From assembly GCA_032718475.1 (NCBI GenBank), contig JAUCBJ010006922.1, forward strand, positions 1 to 42,100: 42,100 nucleotides of DNA, written 5' to 3'. Below, in pieces: positions 10,451 through 21,261 of this stretch; the first letter of the stretch is position 1, and each line of letters begins with the position of its first letter. The translations under genes and the position numbers were made by a program. The notes below the pieces were generated by a model. That model searched no databases. It saw nothing but the letters and a program-made list of their open reading frames with translations, and was not told the DNA's origin. Source of the DNA: Nemertoderma westbladi. Taxonomy: Eukaryota; Xenacoelomorpha; Nemertodermatida; Nemertodermatidae.

Positions 10451-10559
10451 AAACAGCTAGTGAAATGTTTTCGGCTGAGACACAGTTTAGAAGTAACCTT
10501 CGAAACTGTATACCCAACTCACACAAGACCAGCTGGTCATACCCTATTTCGAAAAAAAT

Positions 10560-11170
10560 ATTGGAACCTTGACCGTGAGTGCCTCACATGAAGATACCAT
10601 ATCTCTTGATCAGTGAATCAGTTAATTGATGAATTATTTCACAACTAATAACATTTTTCAAAACCCAGTATTACCCTGCAGGAATGACGGATGAGTCTTG
10701 TCGGTCATATCGTAGAGCCGGTAAGCCATTAACTGCTTCTATAGCAACCGGTTGGTGCGAGGAATCAAACATTGATGTTTCCGAAATCTCACCAAAGACG
10801 CAAGTCTTGATGATGCGAATGGATTGGTGAATTACATGGATGATGACCTCTGGAGATGTTGTTGCGTTGCAGAGGTGGCCGGTAATGCATCCTAATGATA
10901 TGGTGGATATATGTAGTCCTATGTTAGGTTAAGTAGCCAAAAAGATCTCCAGTACATTTAAATTCATATTAGTTGTATATATAAAGTCAATAAGCTGTAT
11001 AGAATTCGTTCTCTTTTAGGAAAATCTCCCAATATACCGATACTATTTCAGAGCAGCACGAATGATGTAAACAAGTTTACCTACCAAATCACCATATAAT
11101 ATTGATAAATATATTTCCATGAAAAGTGCAAAGGCAAAATCAGCCTCACTATGATTGTCAATTAGTCAAA
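10560..11170. other. No recognised gene
   Basis: I see no long frame and no recognisable exon between the LINE and the next ORF. Confidence 0.4.
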
Positions 11171-11172
11171 AA

Positions 11173-11907
11173 TCAATGGAAAAACAATAAACCCATAAAA
11201 GAAACGAGAAAAACATTGAAACTTCCAAATATTTTGTTAGCGAAGCTTTCAACCAATGTAGAACTGCCAGGTGTTGCGGTCGTTGGAGGATCAGTAGTAG
11301 TAGTTGTTGTTGTTGAATCTTCAGGTCCCGCTCTATTGTAAGGTATCGGGTTTCCATCCAGATCAAGTTGCCAGACTGGATGTTCCCAGTTGTAGGTTCC
11401 GTCGCTGTTTATATAAGCGGGTAAATGGAATTCGGGATGGTCAATTGAGTTGCAAACTTCCACCCCTTCGCAGCATGTTTCCATGCAAAAGCCCTCTAAT
11501 ATTTTCACTGTTACTCCTGTGCCGTATTCCGCGTCTAAAATCTCCTGCATAAACTCTGCGAAGTCGGTGCACGGGTATTCGGATTGGGCTTCGCAACCAC
11601 CATCGTATGCGCAGGTTTCGTATCTCGCGCGGACTACAACCTTTATGTCCGGGTATTGTTCCAAGAAAGTTGCCGTGATTGCCTCTCCCATGTGACAAAC
11701 TGGACATTGGTCTTCCTGGACTAACCCATTGTTGGTTACTAATGATCCTCCCATATCCTGCCAATCCCAGTTTAAATCTGCCACATTTTCATGGTTGGAT
11801 GATAACTGTGTCTGTAGGCGACCATGGCTGCAGGTAACATTAACGCCATGTACTAAACCAACAGAGAGAGCAGTAATGCGAATGCCTAAGGACAAAACAT
11901 GGTTCAT
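11173..11907 (-). CDS. Cys-rich, probably secreted GPI-anchored protein, unknown family
   Basis: This is an intact single-exon frame of 244 codons. The first 20-22 residues are weakly hydrophobic (ITALSVGLVHG) and could be a signal peptide. One N-glycosylation site (NVT) lies at residue 23. Ten cysteines follow (26, 68, 71, 99, 105, 113, 141, 145, 146, 152), including CPVC at 68-71 and a CC pair; an even number suits disulfides outside the cell. Residues 198-213 are almost only Thr/Pro, a mucin-like stalk, and the protein ends in a small-residue stretch plus a hydrophobic tail (about 226-243), the usual layout of a GPI-anchor signal. I do not recognise the family. The C-x2-C plus a following strand-like IKVVVRARYE is loosely reminiscent of thiol-redox or deaminase-type folds, but no HxE or thioredoxin context supports either. 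Further exons upstream are possible. Confidence 0.6.
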   Translation of the reverse strand: MNHVLSLGIRITALSVGLVHGVNVTCSHGRLQTQLSSNHENVADLNWDWQDMGGSLVTNNGLVQEDQCPVCHMGEAITATFLEQYPDIKVVVRARYETCAYDGGCEAQSEYPCTDFAEFMQEILDAEYGTGVTVKILEGFCMETCCEGVEVCNSIDHPEFHLPAYINSDGTYNWEHPVWQLDLDGNPIPYNRAGPEDSTTTTTTTDPPTTATPGSSTLVESFANKIFGSFNVFLVSFMGLLFFH

Positions 11908-12009
11908 TGCAATAAATTATGATCGAGGATATCTGTAAAGTCTCAAATATCTCATACGAGTTAAAACGCCTTGAAATGTATTATTTTTGTTGATTCTATG
12001 AAAGTTTCT

Positions 12010-12018
12010 TTATAAATA
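12010..12018 (-). promoter_or_regulatory. Possible TATA box
   Basis: TTTATAAAG reads on the minus strand about 105 bases upstream of the ATG at 11907. AT-rich DNA makes chance matches likely. Confidence 0.25.
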
Positions 12019-12235
12019 GAGTAATAAAACAGCCTCAGTCTATTGAAGAAGTCTGTGATAAGAATCCGCAATACTTCTGGACTTCTGCATCACTAATCTA
12101 CAGCAGATGTTACAAGAATAAGTGAGAGTTTACTCCATTAATAATTTAAATTAGATGGCAAAACAAATTTATTAGTAAAGTAAGTTCTGGTGGCCCAAGA
12201 GTATCACACAGAAAAACATATTGAATTAAAAAATT

Positions 12236-12400
12236 GTTACAATAAATTCATAAAAAATAAAAAATAATATAAAAAAAATAATAAAAAAATGCATAAATAA
12301 ATTAAAATATATAAAAAAAAATTCATAAAAAAAATTCATAAAAAAAAATTCATTAAAAAAAAATTAAAAAAATAAGAAAATATATCATAAAAAATAAATT
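12236..12400. repeat. AT-rich low-complexity tract
   Basis: The motif ATTCATAAAAAA recurs imperfectly within almost pure A/T sequence. Confidence 0.8.
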
Positions 12401-12481
12401 ATTTTCAAATTATATCTTTATTTAGTGAATGGAAAGTTATGCTATATTGGTACACACATTCAGTACACGAATTATAAAAAT

Positions 12482-12514
12482 GGTTCTAGAACAAATAATT
12501 TTGTTCTAGAACAT
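12482..12514. repeat. Tandem pair of TTCTAGAA palindromes
   Basis: GGTTCTAGAAC and TGTTCTAGAACA lie 22 bases apart in AT-rich DNA, as in the element at 1453-7596. This may be a fragment of the same family. Confidence 0.6.
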
Positions 12515-12706
12515 TTTAATTCCACATGCTTTACTTCAAATAATTAATACATTTTATGTATCACAATTAAATAATTATCTTTAAACATTAAACATATTAC
12601 AAATTATAACATTGACAAACAGACAGACCTAGACACAAAAAAAAATGCAAAAAAAAATTATTACCAATTTCCCCGTGGCCCATCGATATCAAATTACTTT
12701 GACGCT

Positions 12707-12990
12707 TTTATCTCAGTCATTCATGGACGGATTTGGTTGAAACTTTGTTGTAAGATCACTTTGGGTGGTGTGCAAGTCATGAAATAAACGGATTTCCGAA
12801 GTTCGATGTCTGCCTGTATGCCTGCATCTTCTTTTGTCCGTTTTTGTCGAATTATTCAGACACCTACTGTAAGTCTCAGTCGTTCACGGACGGATTTGTT
12901 TGAAACTTGGGGTGGGGGAGTGTGGGGGGACTTCCAAAGTTCGATGCAGGTCTGTCTGTACAGTACCTCATCCTCAGGTTGTATGTACCT
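12707..12990. repeat. Diverged direct repeat of about 150 bp
   Basis: Two blocks, starting near 12712 and 12859, share CTCAGTC-TTCA-GGACGGATTTG-TTGAAACTT and, further on, AAGTTCGATG followed by CTGTCTGTA-like sequence. This is probably a fragment of a transposon untranslated region in two copies. It is not coding. Confidence 0.6.
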
Positions 12991-13525
12991 TATGTACCCT
13001 GCTTGGTTGGGAGACAAAAATTAAGATGTTTCATTAGTGTTGTATATAGACGTAATATAACAATAGTTATAACAATGAGAATAGTCTAATTTTAATTAAA
13101 TTAGCCAAAATAATTCCCAACAATTACATGAGTAAAAAGTTACTCATTATTAAAGTTTAGTATCGCGATCGACGCGATGATGACTTGATCGGTGGGTTGG
13201 ACCTGTCAGTTCCCTGGAAAGCGTAAATACGCCTTTGTAGCTGAACAATTTCACTGTAGCAATGTCCTCTATCCGAGGCGAGAACATAGCACGTTCCAGG
13301 TGGTTCATCAAAGTGATCTTCACATGCATTCTTTATATTTGATAGGCCTACTGTAAGTTTATCAAAGTGAAACGGGACAAATCGCGACTTCCAACAACCG
13401 GGTATTTCCCGTTTCTACCAATGATTTCAGACAAGCGTTGAACAGTCAGCCACGGCTGTACGCTGATGCTCCATTGTTACGGCAGGCGCGTACCCCTCGG
13501 CCTCGAGTATCCAGCTTAACTGCAA
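12991..13525. other. No recognised gene
   Basis: I see only short frames and nothing I can assign. Confidence 0.4.
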
Positions 13526-14672
13526 GGAAACACTTTCTCTCCCTATGGAAATTATGAAGGAATTAAGCCCAGCAGTAGTACTCAGCGAATCGCTGAAGCA
13601 TCTGACCAATGAGTGACGACCTGTTACACCTTACACAGTGGATAGACATACCATTTTTTTTACACCATTTTGGTCCAAAATATGTCGAAATTTTTTTTAT
13701 GGTCTATTATAATGCACCATTGAATGGTGCTTCCAAATCTGAAAACCGCTATTTAATAGATCTTTTAGTTTTCAAGTTATGTAAATTTCCATTTAGGGAA
13801 TCCTATTGAAATTACTATGTACTGTATAATGAAAGGTCGATTATCTCCAAATATTTTTTTCATGAAATTGTCAACTTCAAAACCCTACAATTTCTACAAT
13901 TTTTGAGTAATTAGTCTGAAACTTCCTATGGGTGTCTAGATAGCCACCCTGCATAAAAGTATCAGACAACTTTTCGAAATTTTTTGTTAATAAAATTTAA
14001 TACTATTTATAAAAAACCTAAAAATTAGCATAAATTTGCAGCGCCACCTAGCGGTGCAGAATTATTTTAACAAAATTTCGCATCATAGTTATGTTGCCCC
14101 ATCTTTGATCTATCATATAAAAAAAACTTTCATGTGATTAGGTTCAAAACTGTAAAAGCCTTAGGGTTTTAAGCGCAACCAAGTTTATTTTATTGTTAAC
14201 TAGTATTAACTAATATTAAATAGCGAAAAAAAAAAATTTTCTGACCTGTCCTGTAGAATAGCATCTTAGGCACCTATATGCCAAATTTTAGCCAAAACCA
14301 AACAATTTTGAAACGCTGAGAGTGATAAATCGAAGAGTTGTCCGAAAATAGTGTACCCCCCCCCCCCCCCCCCCCCTTAATACAATGGTGCAACCTACGT
14401 TGCAGGTAATGAATAGCAGTTAATAATACCATAGATCTATCAAAATTATATAACCTAACGATCCCTTGAATCGCATCGGTACAAAATGAAAATTAGCCAA
14501 AAGATGGAATATTAAGACTAACAAATCTAACAAAGAACTACTTCACTTTATTGGTATGTCTATCCACTGTGTAACAGGTCGTCACTCATTGGTCAGATGC
14601 TTCAGCGAATCGCTGAGTACTACTGCTGGGCTTAATTCCTTCATAATTTCCATAGGGAGAGAAAATGTTTCC
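13526..14672. mobile_element. Foldback / long-TIR element
   Basis: 13526-13653 and 14552-14672 are inverted copies, nearly identical apart from a 7-base insertion (CCTTACA) in the left arm. The arms contain CAGCGAATCGCTGA, itself a palindrome. The roughly 900-base centre has no gene and includes a 22-base poly-C run at 14356-14377. I found no clear target duplication. Confidence 0.75.
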
Positions 14673-14729
14673 TATTTATAGCTAACTAGCAGGCAATACC
14701 CGAGGCATGTTACCCGGTATTTCCCGCTA

Positions 14730-14805
14730 CCGGCATAGGCCTACTGGCTTACTGGTACCGGTATAGGCCTACTGACCTACCGGTACTTGTTGGTACCGGT
14801 ACCGA
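14730..14805. repeat. Cluster of palindromic TAGGCCTA and TACCGGTA motifs
   Basis: Two TAGGCCTA sites (14736, 14764) and several TACCGG or ACCGGTA sites crowd into about 75 bases. Confidence 0.6.
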
Positions 14806-15049
14806 ACGTGAATTAAACTTTTCGAAAAGTGGCCTATAACGACCGCTGGTTAAAGTTATACACACATGCCAAGTTCCAGCGCAATCCCTCTGCCCGTTTT
14901 GGAGGAGTTCGAACACAGAGAGAGAGAGAGAGAATTTGATTTTTATAGGTATAGATTACAGTTAAGCAGGATACTTTAGAGGTACGTGCGTCTGCGATAA
15001 CAATGAAACACCACGCCAGATCCACCACTTGTCATCCATGTCATGTCAC

Positions 15050-16560
15050 AATATTACGTCGTGCGCAAACTTCCATGTCACGAGCGCAAACTTCATGCCA
15101 TTTCTGTGTAGAAACATTTGCGCGCGTGACATTGAAGTTTGCGCGTGCGCCATTGAAAAACCCATAACGGCCATGTCGCGCGCAAACTTCCAGTTCATTT
15201 CTATGTAGAAAAATTTGCGTGCGCGACATAGAAGTTTGCGCCGTGACATGGGGAAGCCCATAACGGCCATAACACTCGCAAACTTCATGTCATTTCCGTT
15301 TTGAACTTTTGCCTGGGCGGGAAATTTGAGTTTACTTGTCCTACTTTTAGACTGTTCAGCTGTTAGTAATGCAGTAATGTGAACAGGAATACAGTTCTGC
15401 AGCTTGAGTATACCCACCTACTGGCTCCAGAAGTCGAGGAAATCCTGCCAAGTACCTAACTGAATTAGACTTTGCTGATGACTCAGGAGTACTCTCAGAA
15501 TCATTAGAGGGAGCCCAACGGCTCCTCAGCTCATTAGAACATGCTGCTTCTAGTGTTGGTCTTTTTATTAACTCAAAAAAGACCAAAATTTTGACAGTTA
15601 ACTTTGAAAGTCCTCAGCAAGTCTCTGATCGGATGAGCATAAGCTCAAAGAATGGTATGCTTGAGCATGTGGACGACTTCTGTTACCTGGGATCATGGAT
15701 CCGGAAGTCAAGTGAGGACCTTCGAATACGTAAGGGAAAGGCATGGGCAGCCTTGAATAGGCTTTCCAGGATTTGGAAGTCACCGAGAATTAATCGGAAA
15801 CTTAAGGTCCGATTATTTAGAGCAGCAGTAGTTCCAGTACTCCTCTACGGGAGTCCATGCTGGGCTCTAACTGCTGAGGACACCAAATCTCTGGATGGCA
15901 CATTCACAAGAATGCTACGCCGGGTTCATTGTGTCAAGTACAATGCACACATCTCCAACCAGACACTATATAACATTGGAGGTGTCTCATTGGTTCCCCC
16001 AAGCTTGACACTAGAACAAAATCGCCTCCGCTTTGCAGGACATTGCTTTCGCCGTGAGGACCAGCCAGTGCATAATCTTGTACTTTGGCAGCCTCATGGA
16101 GTGAATAAGCATGGTGGACAGCCCATGACTTTCTTGAGACGCATCTTAAAGGAAACTGGCCTTGAAGATGCGGATGATCTAGCAAATGTCATGGGTGATA
16201 GGGAGTTGTGGCGGTGCAATTTTGTTGACAAGCCGGCACAGCATTCTCAAAAATGCAACTGCAATGCAGCATGCCGATCCTAGTAGTAGTTGAGTATATA
16301 GCAGTACCACATTACTACTGTACCTGAGTACAGCAGTACCTACCTAGACTGATACTACTGCAAAGTCAGATTGTCAAACTGCAGGCCTATTCCTGTTCAG
16401 GGGTTCACATTACAGTCAAACAGTAGGACACATAAATTCAAATTTCCCACGCAGATAAAATTCGAAATGGAAATGACATGAAATTTGCGCGCGACGACAT
16501 GGCCGTTATGGGCTTCCCCATGTCGCACGCGTAAACTTCCATGTCACGCACCGTATTTTG
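15050..16560. mobile_element. Inverted-repeat element enclosing a LINE fragment
   Basis: About 160 bases on the left (15240-15400) match in inverted orientation about 180 bases on the right (16380-16560). Shared features are CATGGGGAAGCCCATAACGG, CATGTCATTTCC, GGGAAATTTGA and CCTGTTC or its complement. The left side continues to 15050 with more AAGTTTGCGC and CGCGCAAACTTC units in both orientations, so the arm itself is built of inverted subrepeats. Between the arms lies a LINE fragment with an open frame. Confidence 0.7.
15412..16283 (+). CDS. LINE reverse transcriptase C-terminal part, 5'-truncated
   Basis: An uninterrupted frame of about 290 codons starts without a natural initiator at about 15412 (PPTGSRSRGN) and ends at TAG 16281-16283. 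It holds the RT active-site block LDFADD, then NSKKTK, FCYLGSWIRKSSEDLR, LLYGSPCWALT, TRMLRRVHCVKYNAHISNQ, RLRFAGHC and a C-terminal DRELWR region. This is the same family as the decayed minus-strand copy at 8975-10450, with about 80% or more base similarity by eye. The frame has no stops, unlike the other copy. The N-terminal RT and any endonuclease are missing, so no active element can be encoded. A short TAGTAGTAG tail follows at 16280-16290. Confidence 0.85.
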
Positions 16561-16564
16561 CAAT

Positions 16565-17085
16565 AAGAAAATTACAAAGGATAAACAAAGCTTGACCCTG
16601 CAGAAATAATTTTATGTTTATTAGTTGCCGCACATATAATAAATATATTGCGATATAGAATGCATCGTACTAATAATCATAAAATATTTATAAAACCGTA
16701 TGTTCAAGCTAAATTAATTCACCAACAATTTCGGCAAGTCAGAACATAACTAATTTTTGTATATGACAAATTGTACGTGAATTCCTACAGTATGTATCTA
16801 AAGTACTTATCTTTGTGAGAATATCCTATGTAGTTGATGGATGTTATTGATTGTAGAGTGAGGATTACTCTGAAATGAAAAATTATTGATTTTTTATGTG
16901 AATGATATAGTAAACTGTAGAAATACACGATGGAAGTTGTGTTGCATTCTATATACAGGCAACATTAACAAAGTAAAGTACTAACTAGTTGATGATGTCA
17001 TTGATTCTAATTCTCTCCTTTCTGCCACAACAAATTTATTTACAAAATAATATTACTCGTTATAATAAGATAGTACAGAACCCTA
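16565..17085. other. No recognised gene
   Basis: AT-rich sequence without a long frame. Confidence 0.4.
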
Positions 17086-17093
17086 CACGCATC

Positions 17094-17936
17094 TGGACCG
17101 AACTGGATCGAAACCGACGAACAGGACCGAACTGGATCTAAACCGACGAACAGGACCGAACTGGATCGAAACCGACGAACAGGACCGAACTGGATCGAAA
17201 CCGAGGTGAACAGGACCGAACTGGATCGAAACCGAGGCGAACAGGACCGATCTGGATCGAAACCGAGGCGAACAGGACCGAACTGGATCGAAACCGAGGC
17301 GAACAGGACCGAACTGGATCGAAACCGAGGCGAACAGGACCGAACTGGATCGAAACCGAGGCGAACAGGACCGAACTGGATCGAAACCGAGGCGAACAGG
17401 ACCGAACTGGATCGAAACCGAGGCGAACAGGACCGAACTGGATCGAAACCGAGGCGAACAGGACCGAACTGGATCGAAACCGAGGCGAACAGGACCGAAT
17501 TGGATCAAAACAGAGGCGAACAGGACCGAACTGGATCGTAACCGAGGCGAACAGGACCGAACTGGATCGTAACCGAGGCGAACAGGACCGAACTGGATCG
17601 TAACCGAGGCGAACAGGACCGAACTGGATTGAAACCGAGGCGAACAGGACCGAACTGGATCGAAACCGAGGCGAACAGGACCGAATTGGATCAAAACAGA
17701 GGCGAACAGGACCGAACTGGATCGAAACCGAGGCGAACAGGACCGAACTGGATCGAAACTGACAAACAGGACCGAACTGGATCTAAACCGAGGCAAACAG
17801 GACCGAACTGGATCGAAACCGAGGCGAACAGGACCGAACTGGATCGAAACCGAGGCGAACAGGACCGAACTGGATCGAAACTGACAAACAGGACCGAACT
17901 GGATCTAAACCGAGGCAAACAGGACCGAACTTGATC
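17094..17936. repeat. 31-bp minisatellite, about 28 copies
   Basis: The unit reads GGACCGAACTGGATCG then AAACCGAGGCGAACA. Spacing is 31 bases for most of the array but 29 for the first three units (GACG in place of GAGGCG) and at two later places. A 122-bp higher-order block, 29+31+31+31, is repeated at about 17746 and 17868. Because 31 is not a multiple of three and the unit has no stop in any phase, long frames run through on both strands (for example 17083-17796 minus); these are by-products. Confidence 0.95.
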
Positions 17937-17939
17937 AAA

Positions 17940-19015
17940 CTAGACCGCCAAATGAAAGATAATCTAAAAACAATGCAGACAGAAGAAAATTAATATTGAA
18001 TTTAATTTGGTCTTTTCATACTTTGCAATTTTAGTTGCGTATAAGATGTCGCTAATTTAAGATTTCTCTTAATAAAATCTTAATAAATTAAGATATATTA
18101 AAAGTATAAAACTACCGACGGTACAGTCCAACAGACTCTCCTTTTTGACCAATCTGCAGATTATTTCTGAATTTTTGACGGACTGCCTACGTACCAAATT
18201 TGGATTAATTTTATCAATGATTGATGATGAACCACAATGAATGAAAATTTGGCCGTCATAACAAAAATACGAGAGCCACTTTTTCTCCTAACGGATCCAA
18301 AAGGAACATAATTAACATCTGGTAAATCGAATTCACCGTTATTTTTGACAAAAATCTTGATAGACCTAAGGTACTAAAGTCCGTGAATAAAGTCCGTAAC
18401 TAAACAAGTTGGCTAGCGAGAAGTAAAGCTGCAAGCGGTCATAATATTCAAAGGGATTTTGTAGCGGGAAAAGCCAGTTTCAATCTATCAAACATATAAA
18501 TCATTCCAGTTCCAGCTATCAATTTTAAGCCGTTTGGGTATTTGACACGCTGAGGCGAGGGCGTGATAAATCATTTACACGGGTATTTTATTTACAGAGC
18601 ATATAATATTATTTGCATATAATATATATATAATATATTTATTGACAAAAATATATTGTCCAAAATCGCACAGACTAGAATCAGTAATAATTCAAACTTT
18701 AACCTTTACTAGATACAGATTAGGGTGGTTCAAATTAAATTAATACATTAAATAGTACTAATAATACTAAATAATACTAATACACTAAATAATAATAAAT
18801 CATTACTGTATACTATACTGTAACGGAGAATTTTCTACGTTTTTTTGCCAAGTTATGTTATTCTTAAATTGGTACTTTTTTGTTGCTCAATTCTTTAATA
18901 CTTTAATAATACGGTTTTTGTGGGTCCATCTATTATTGTTGAGTAAGTGATTAACATTGTTTCATATTATTGTATTACATAGGCCTAACAGAGTGACAGT
19001 CCACTCCACTATGCA
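17940..19015. other. No recognised gene
   Basis: AT-rich sequence with small AATACTAA-type repeats near 18745-18800 and no supported coding sequence. Confidence 0.4.
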
Positions 19016-19019
19016 AATT

Positions 19020-19090
19020 ACAAATATTACTATGAATGTAATAATTATTTATGGCCTATAAATAATTATTACATTCATAGTAATATTTGT
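19020..19090. repeat. Perfect palindrome, 33-bp arms
   Basis: 19020-19052 is the exact reverse complement of 19058-19090, with the 5-base spacer GGCCT. The sequence is almost all A/T. It could form a cruciform or a hairpin RNA. Part of the arm sequence continues as ATTACATT repeats up to about 19120. Confidence 0.9.
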
Positions 19091-19973
19091 TATTACATTA
19101 CATTACATTATTTGTAATATTACATGGGAAAAAGTAGCAGAACTTTTTTTTACTATTCCCGAGGTAGAGTAGGCCTATTCTGTTTTTTATTTACCGAGCG
19201 TCACCAAGCACCGAGGTTAATAAAGGGTCGAGAGAATATTGAAAAAAACGTTCAACGTTTTTTCCCCATGTTGGCCTAATATGTAATTTTATTCTTAAAT
19301 TGTAATTTTATTGCTTCATTCTTAATAAATAGATAGAGCGATATAGTGTTACAAAATAAATTGAACTGTGTAGTATTATTCTATATTACTTCCATAGTTA
19401 CTGAGATTCGAAATACTGTACCTTTCAACTCCTGATGTCGTCTTACTCAATGTTAAATATTTTAGTGTTTGTAAAAGCTTTTGCGGACATAACAAGTCAT
19501 TTTTACGCAATGCGCTGAATACTCTAAAAAGGCCTAAAATTGTTCAACTACGCGTCGGTCAGAAATTAGAACCAAGATGTTCGCGCTTTTAGACCTTTAG
19601 CAGTTTAACCTGCCAAATTTAGGTGTCTTCTAAGTATTAAATCGACTTTAGCCTATAACAAGTATTTGATACACATAAAGTTACATTAGCCGAAGCCAGC
19701 CTATGCGCGATCATTCACCCACGGTTAAGGGAGACTGGATTCGGATGCTCTGACCTTATTGCGGTGTAGACCTACTGTACTATTCGATTGATCGTTAATA
19801 TATAATCTCTGACAAATATTATTCACTTTCGGGAAATATTAACAGTTCCTTTAGGACGTGGCGCTCTAAGTATGTAAACAGAGTTATGACTTACACTAAA
19901 CACAACGGGATGGCTAATGATTTTCGTATAAAGCGCATTCTTTAGGAAATGCTTTGTTATCTGTCATACTCAT

Positions 19974-20037
19974 GCACACTACCGCACACTGCTGCACACT
20001 GATCTGCCGACCTTCACTAAATTTGATCATATATAAG
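19974..20037 (+). promoter_or_regulatory. Promoter-like module in the foldback arm
   Basis: Three GCACACT units at exact 10-base spacing (19974, 19984, 19994) are followed by TATATAAG at 20030-20037. The same module occurs at 31300-31363 and, inverted and diverged, in the right arm at 32621-32695. It points toward the element's interior. Confidence 0.5.
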
Positions 20038-20585
20038 GAGAACAGCAACTGACACATGTAGGGTCTATGAAATAGCATTCAATTCACTCCAAAACCACTA
20101 TAATGTAAGTCGCAATTGCTATATGTAACCGGTCTCTCTAACCTTCAGTATATCAAGAAGATTGGGGTTTTAGGATTATTTATCGATATTCTCCAAATAT
20201 AACAACATATCCATCAACTGATAACAATTAATAACCGACAGTAAAAGCAGTAAAATGATGCGGTGAAAGGTTGTGCATAATGCATATGATGTACTGATAA
20301 CAGTTATACGTTTCTATAATCAAAGCCGTTCTAATGTTTGGCTAAAGTCTGAAACACAGAATAATTCCAAAGCCGATGTTCTGGGCTCAGGAAAAAAGGT
20401 AAACAAAGACCATAATGCATTGCGCGATCTTCCGTAGGCTTCTGTACAAGATAAAATGAAAATCGCTCTGATTGGTCGAGTGAGCCGAACAAAGAAAGCC
20501 AAAAAGCTTCACATCGACATATCAGCTGATAGATGTCATCATCTGAACTACACTGTATTAAGAGTATTTTGGCATATTGCGGCAT

Positions 20586-20740
20586 AAAATGGCTAGTTAT
20601 GTCCGCTAAAGTACACATACAGAAAAAATGGCTTTTTATGTCCACTAAAACACCTACACAGTAAGAAAACGGCTTTTTATGTCCGCTAAAACACCTACAG
20701 AGTACTTTGCGGGGAAAATGACTAGTTATATCCGCAAAAG
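20586..20740. repeat. Central repeats of the foldback family, about 40 bp
   Basis: Units beginning AAAATGGCT or AAAACGGCT and containing TTATGTCCGCTAAA start at 20586, 20625, 20666 and 20715. The same block is at 31912-32066. Confidence 0.8.
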
Positions 20741-20804
20741 ATCCAATATCCGCTATGAAATATAAAAAATCACAGTTTCTAAAATATAAAAATACTCTAA
20801 ACAG

Positions 20805-21248
20805 TTAGTCTTTCTTGCGCGGACGGCGTTTACGCAGTTTTTTGAGGCTAGCAAGAGTCCTTTTCTCTTTGGGGCGAGCCACTTTACTAGGAGGGCTATA
20901 ACTCCTGGGTGAAGGGTGCAATACAATTGCATCGGAAGGTTTAGGATTACGGTCGGTGTATCTGCCGGTCGAGGTACCTGGTTGATCGATATCAACCTCA
21001 GTGGAGCGAGGTCTAACGGCCTTTAGAGCGCGTTTTAGGACAGCAGCTCCTACTGGTCCCTGACGAGTCATCTGAACGATAGCGGTAGGTGGACCGTGAG
21101 TAGTGAGAAATTTCCTCGGTTTGATGATTCTTTCCAACTCGCGTTCTCGGGCTCTATCAAAATCGATATGCTTCTCCTCGAGCTGATTTTCCTCCGCTTG
21201 TTGTTGAAAGCATTCGTCCAAACTCTTGCAGAAAGTAGAGTCGTCCAA
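20805..21248 (-). pseudogene. Orphan ORF X2, C-terminal part (basic tail)
   Basis: The 147-codon frame begins at a TTG inside an open stretch and has no natural ATG near its start. It is Glu/Arg-rich at first (EEKHIDFDRARERELERI), then Pro/Ser-rich, and ends in a strongly basic tail (RTLASLKKLRKRRPRKKD). It lies one frame off the ORF at 21262-21690 on the same strand, and the two appear to be halves of one protein separated by a small indel in a TATA-like run at about 21262. The stop lies 64 bases from the end of the foldback half copy. I do not recognise the family. The basic tail suggests nucleic-acid binding or nuclear localisation, which is inference only. Confidence 0.5.
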
Positions 21249-21261
21249 GTTCGATATCTTC

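Larger units (their letters stand above)
19478..20740. mobile_element. Half copy of the foldback family
   Basis: 19579-20740 matches 30904-32066 with about 11 differences in 1162 bases (99%). It begins at the same terminus TGTTCGCGC as the full element and ends at the same point after the central repeats (CCGCAAAAG), so the right arm is absent. About 100 bases outside that terminus, 19478-19525 is an inverted copy of the central repeat unit (CTTTTGCGGACATAAC). An ORF of 104 codons on the minus strand occurs in both copies but lies in non-coding arm sequence. Confidence 0.85.

Noticed and set aside
13427-13609. Minus-strand ORF of 60 codons at the left end of the foldback
   Set aside because: It crosses the element boundary and has no recognisable motif.
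17083-17934. Long Arg/Ser/Pro-rich ORFs on both strands (up to 237 codons)
   Set aside because: They lie entirely in the 31-bp minisatellite, whose unit has no stops in these phases; the peptide only cycles with the repeat.
17094-17936. CRISPR array
   Set aside because: The repeats are contiguous without unique spacers and the sequence is eukaryotic.
20331-20645. Minus-strand ORF of 104 codons, repeated at 31657-31971
   Set aside because: It occurs in both copies only because the foldback arm is duplicated. The diverged right arm does not keep the frame, so it is not under coding selection.
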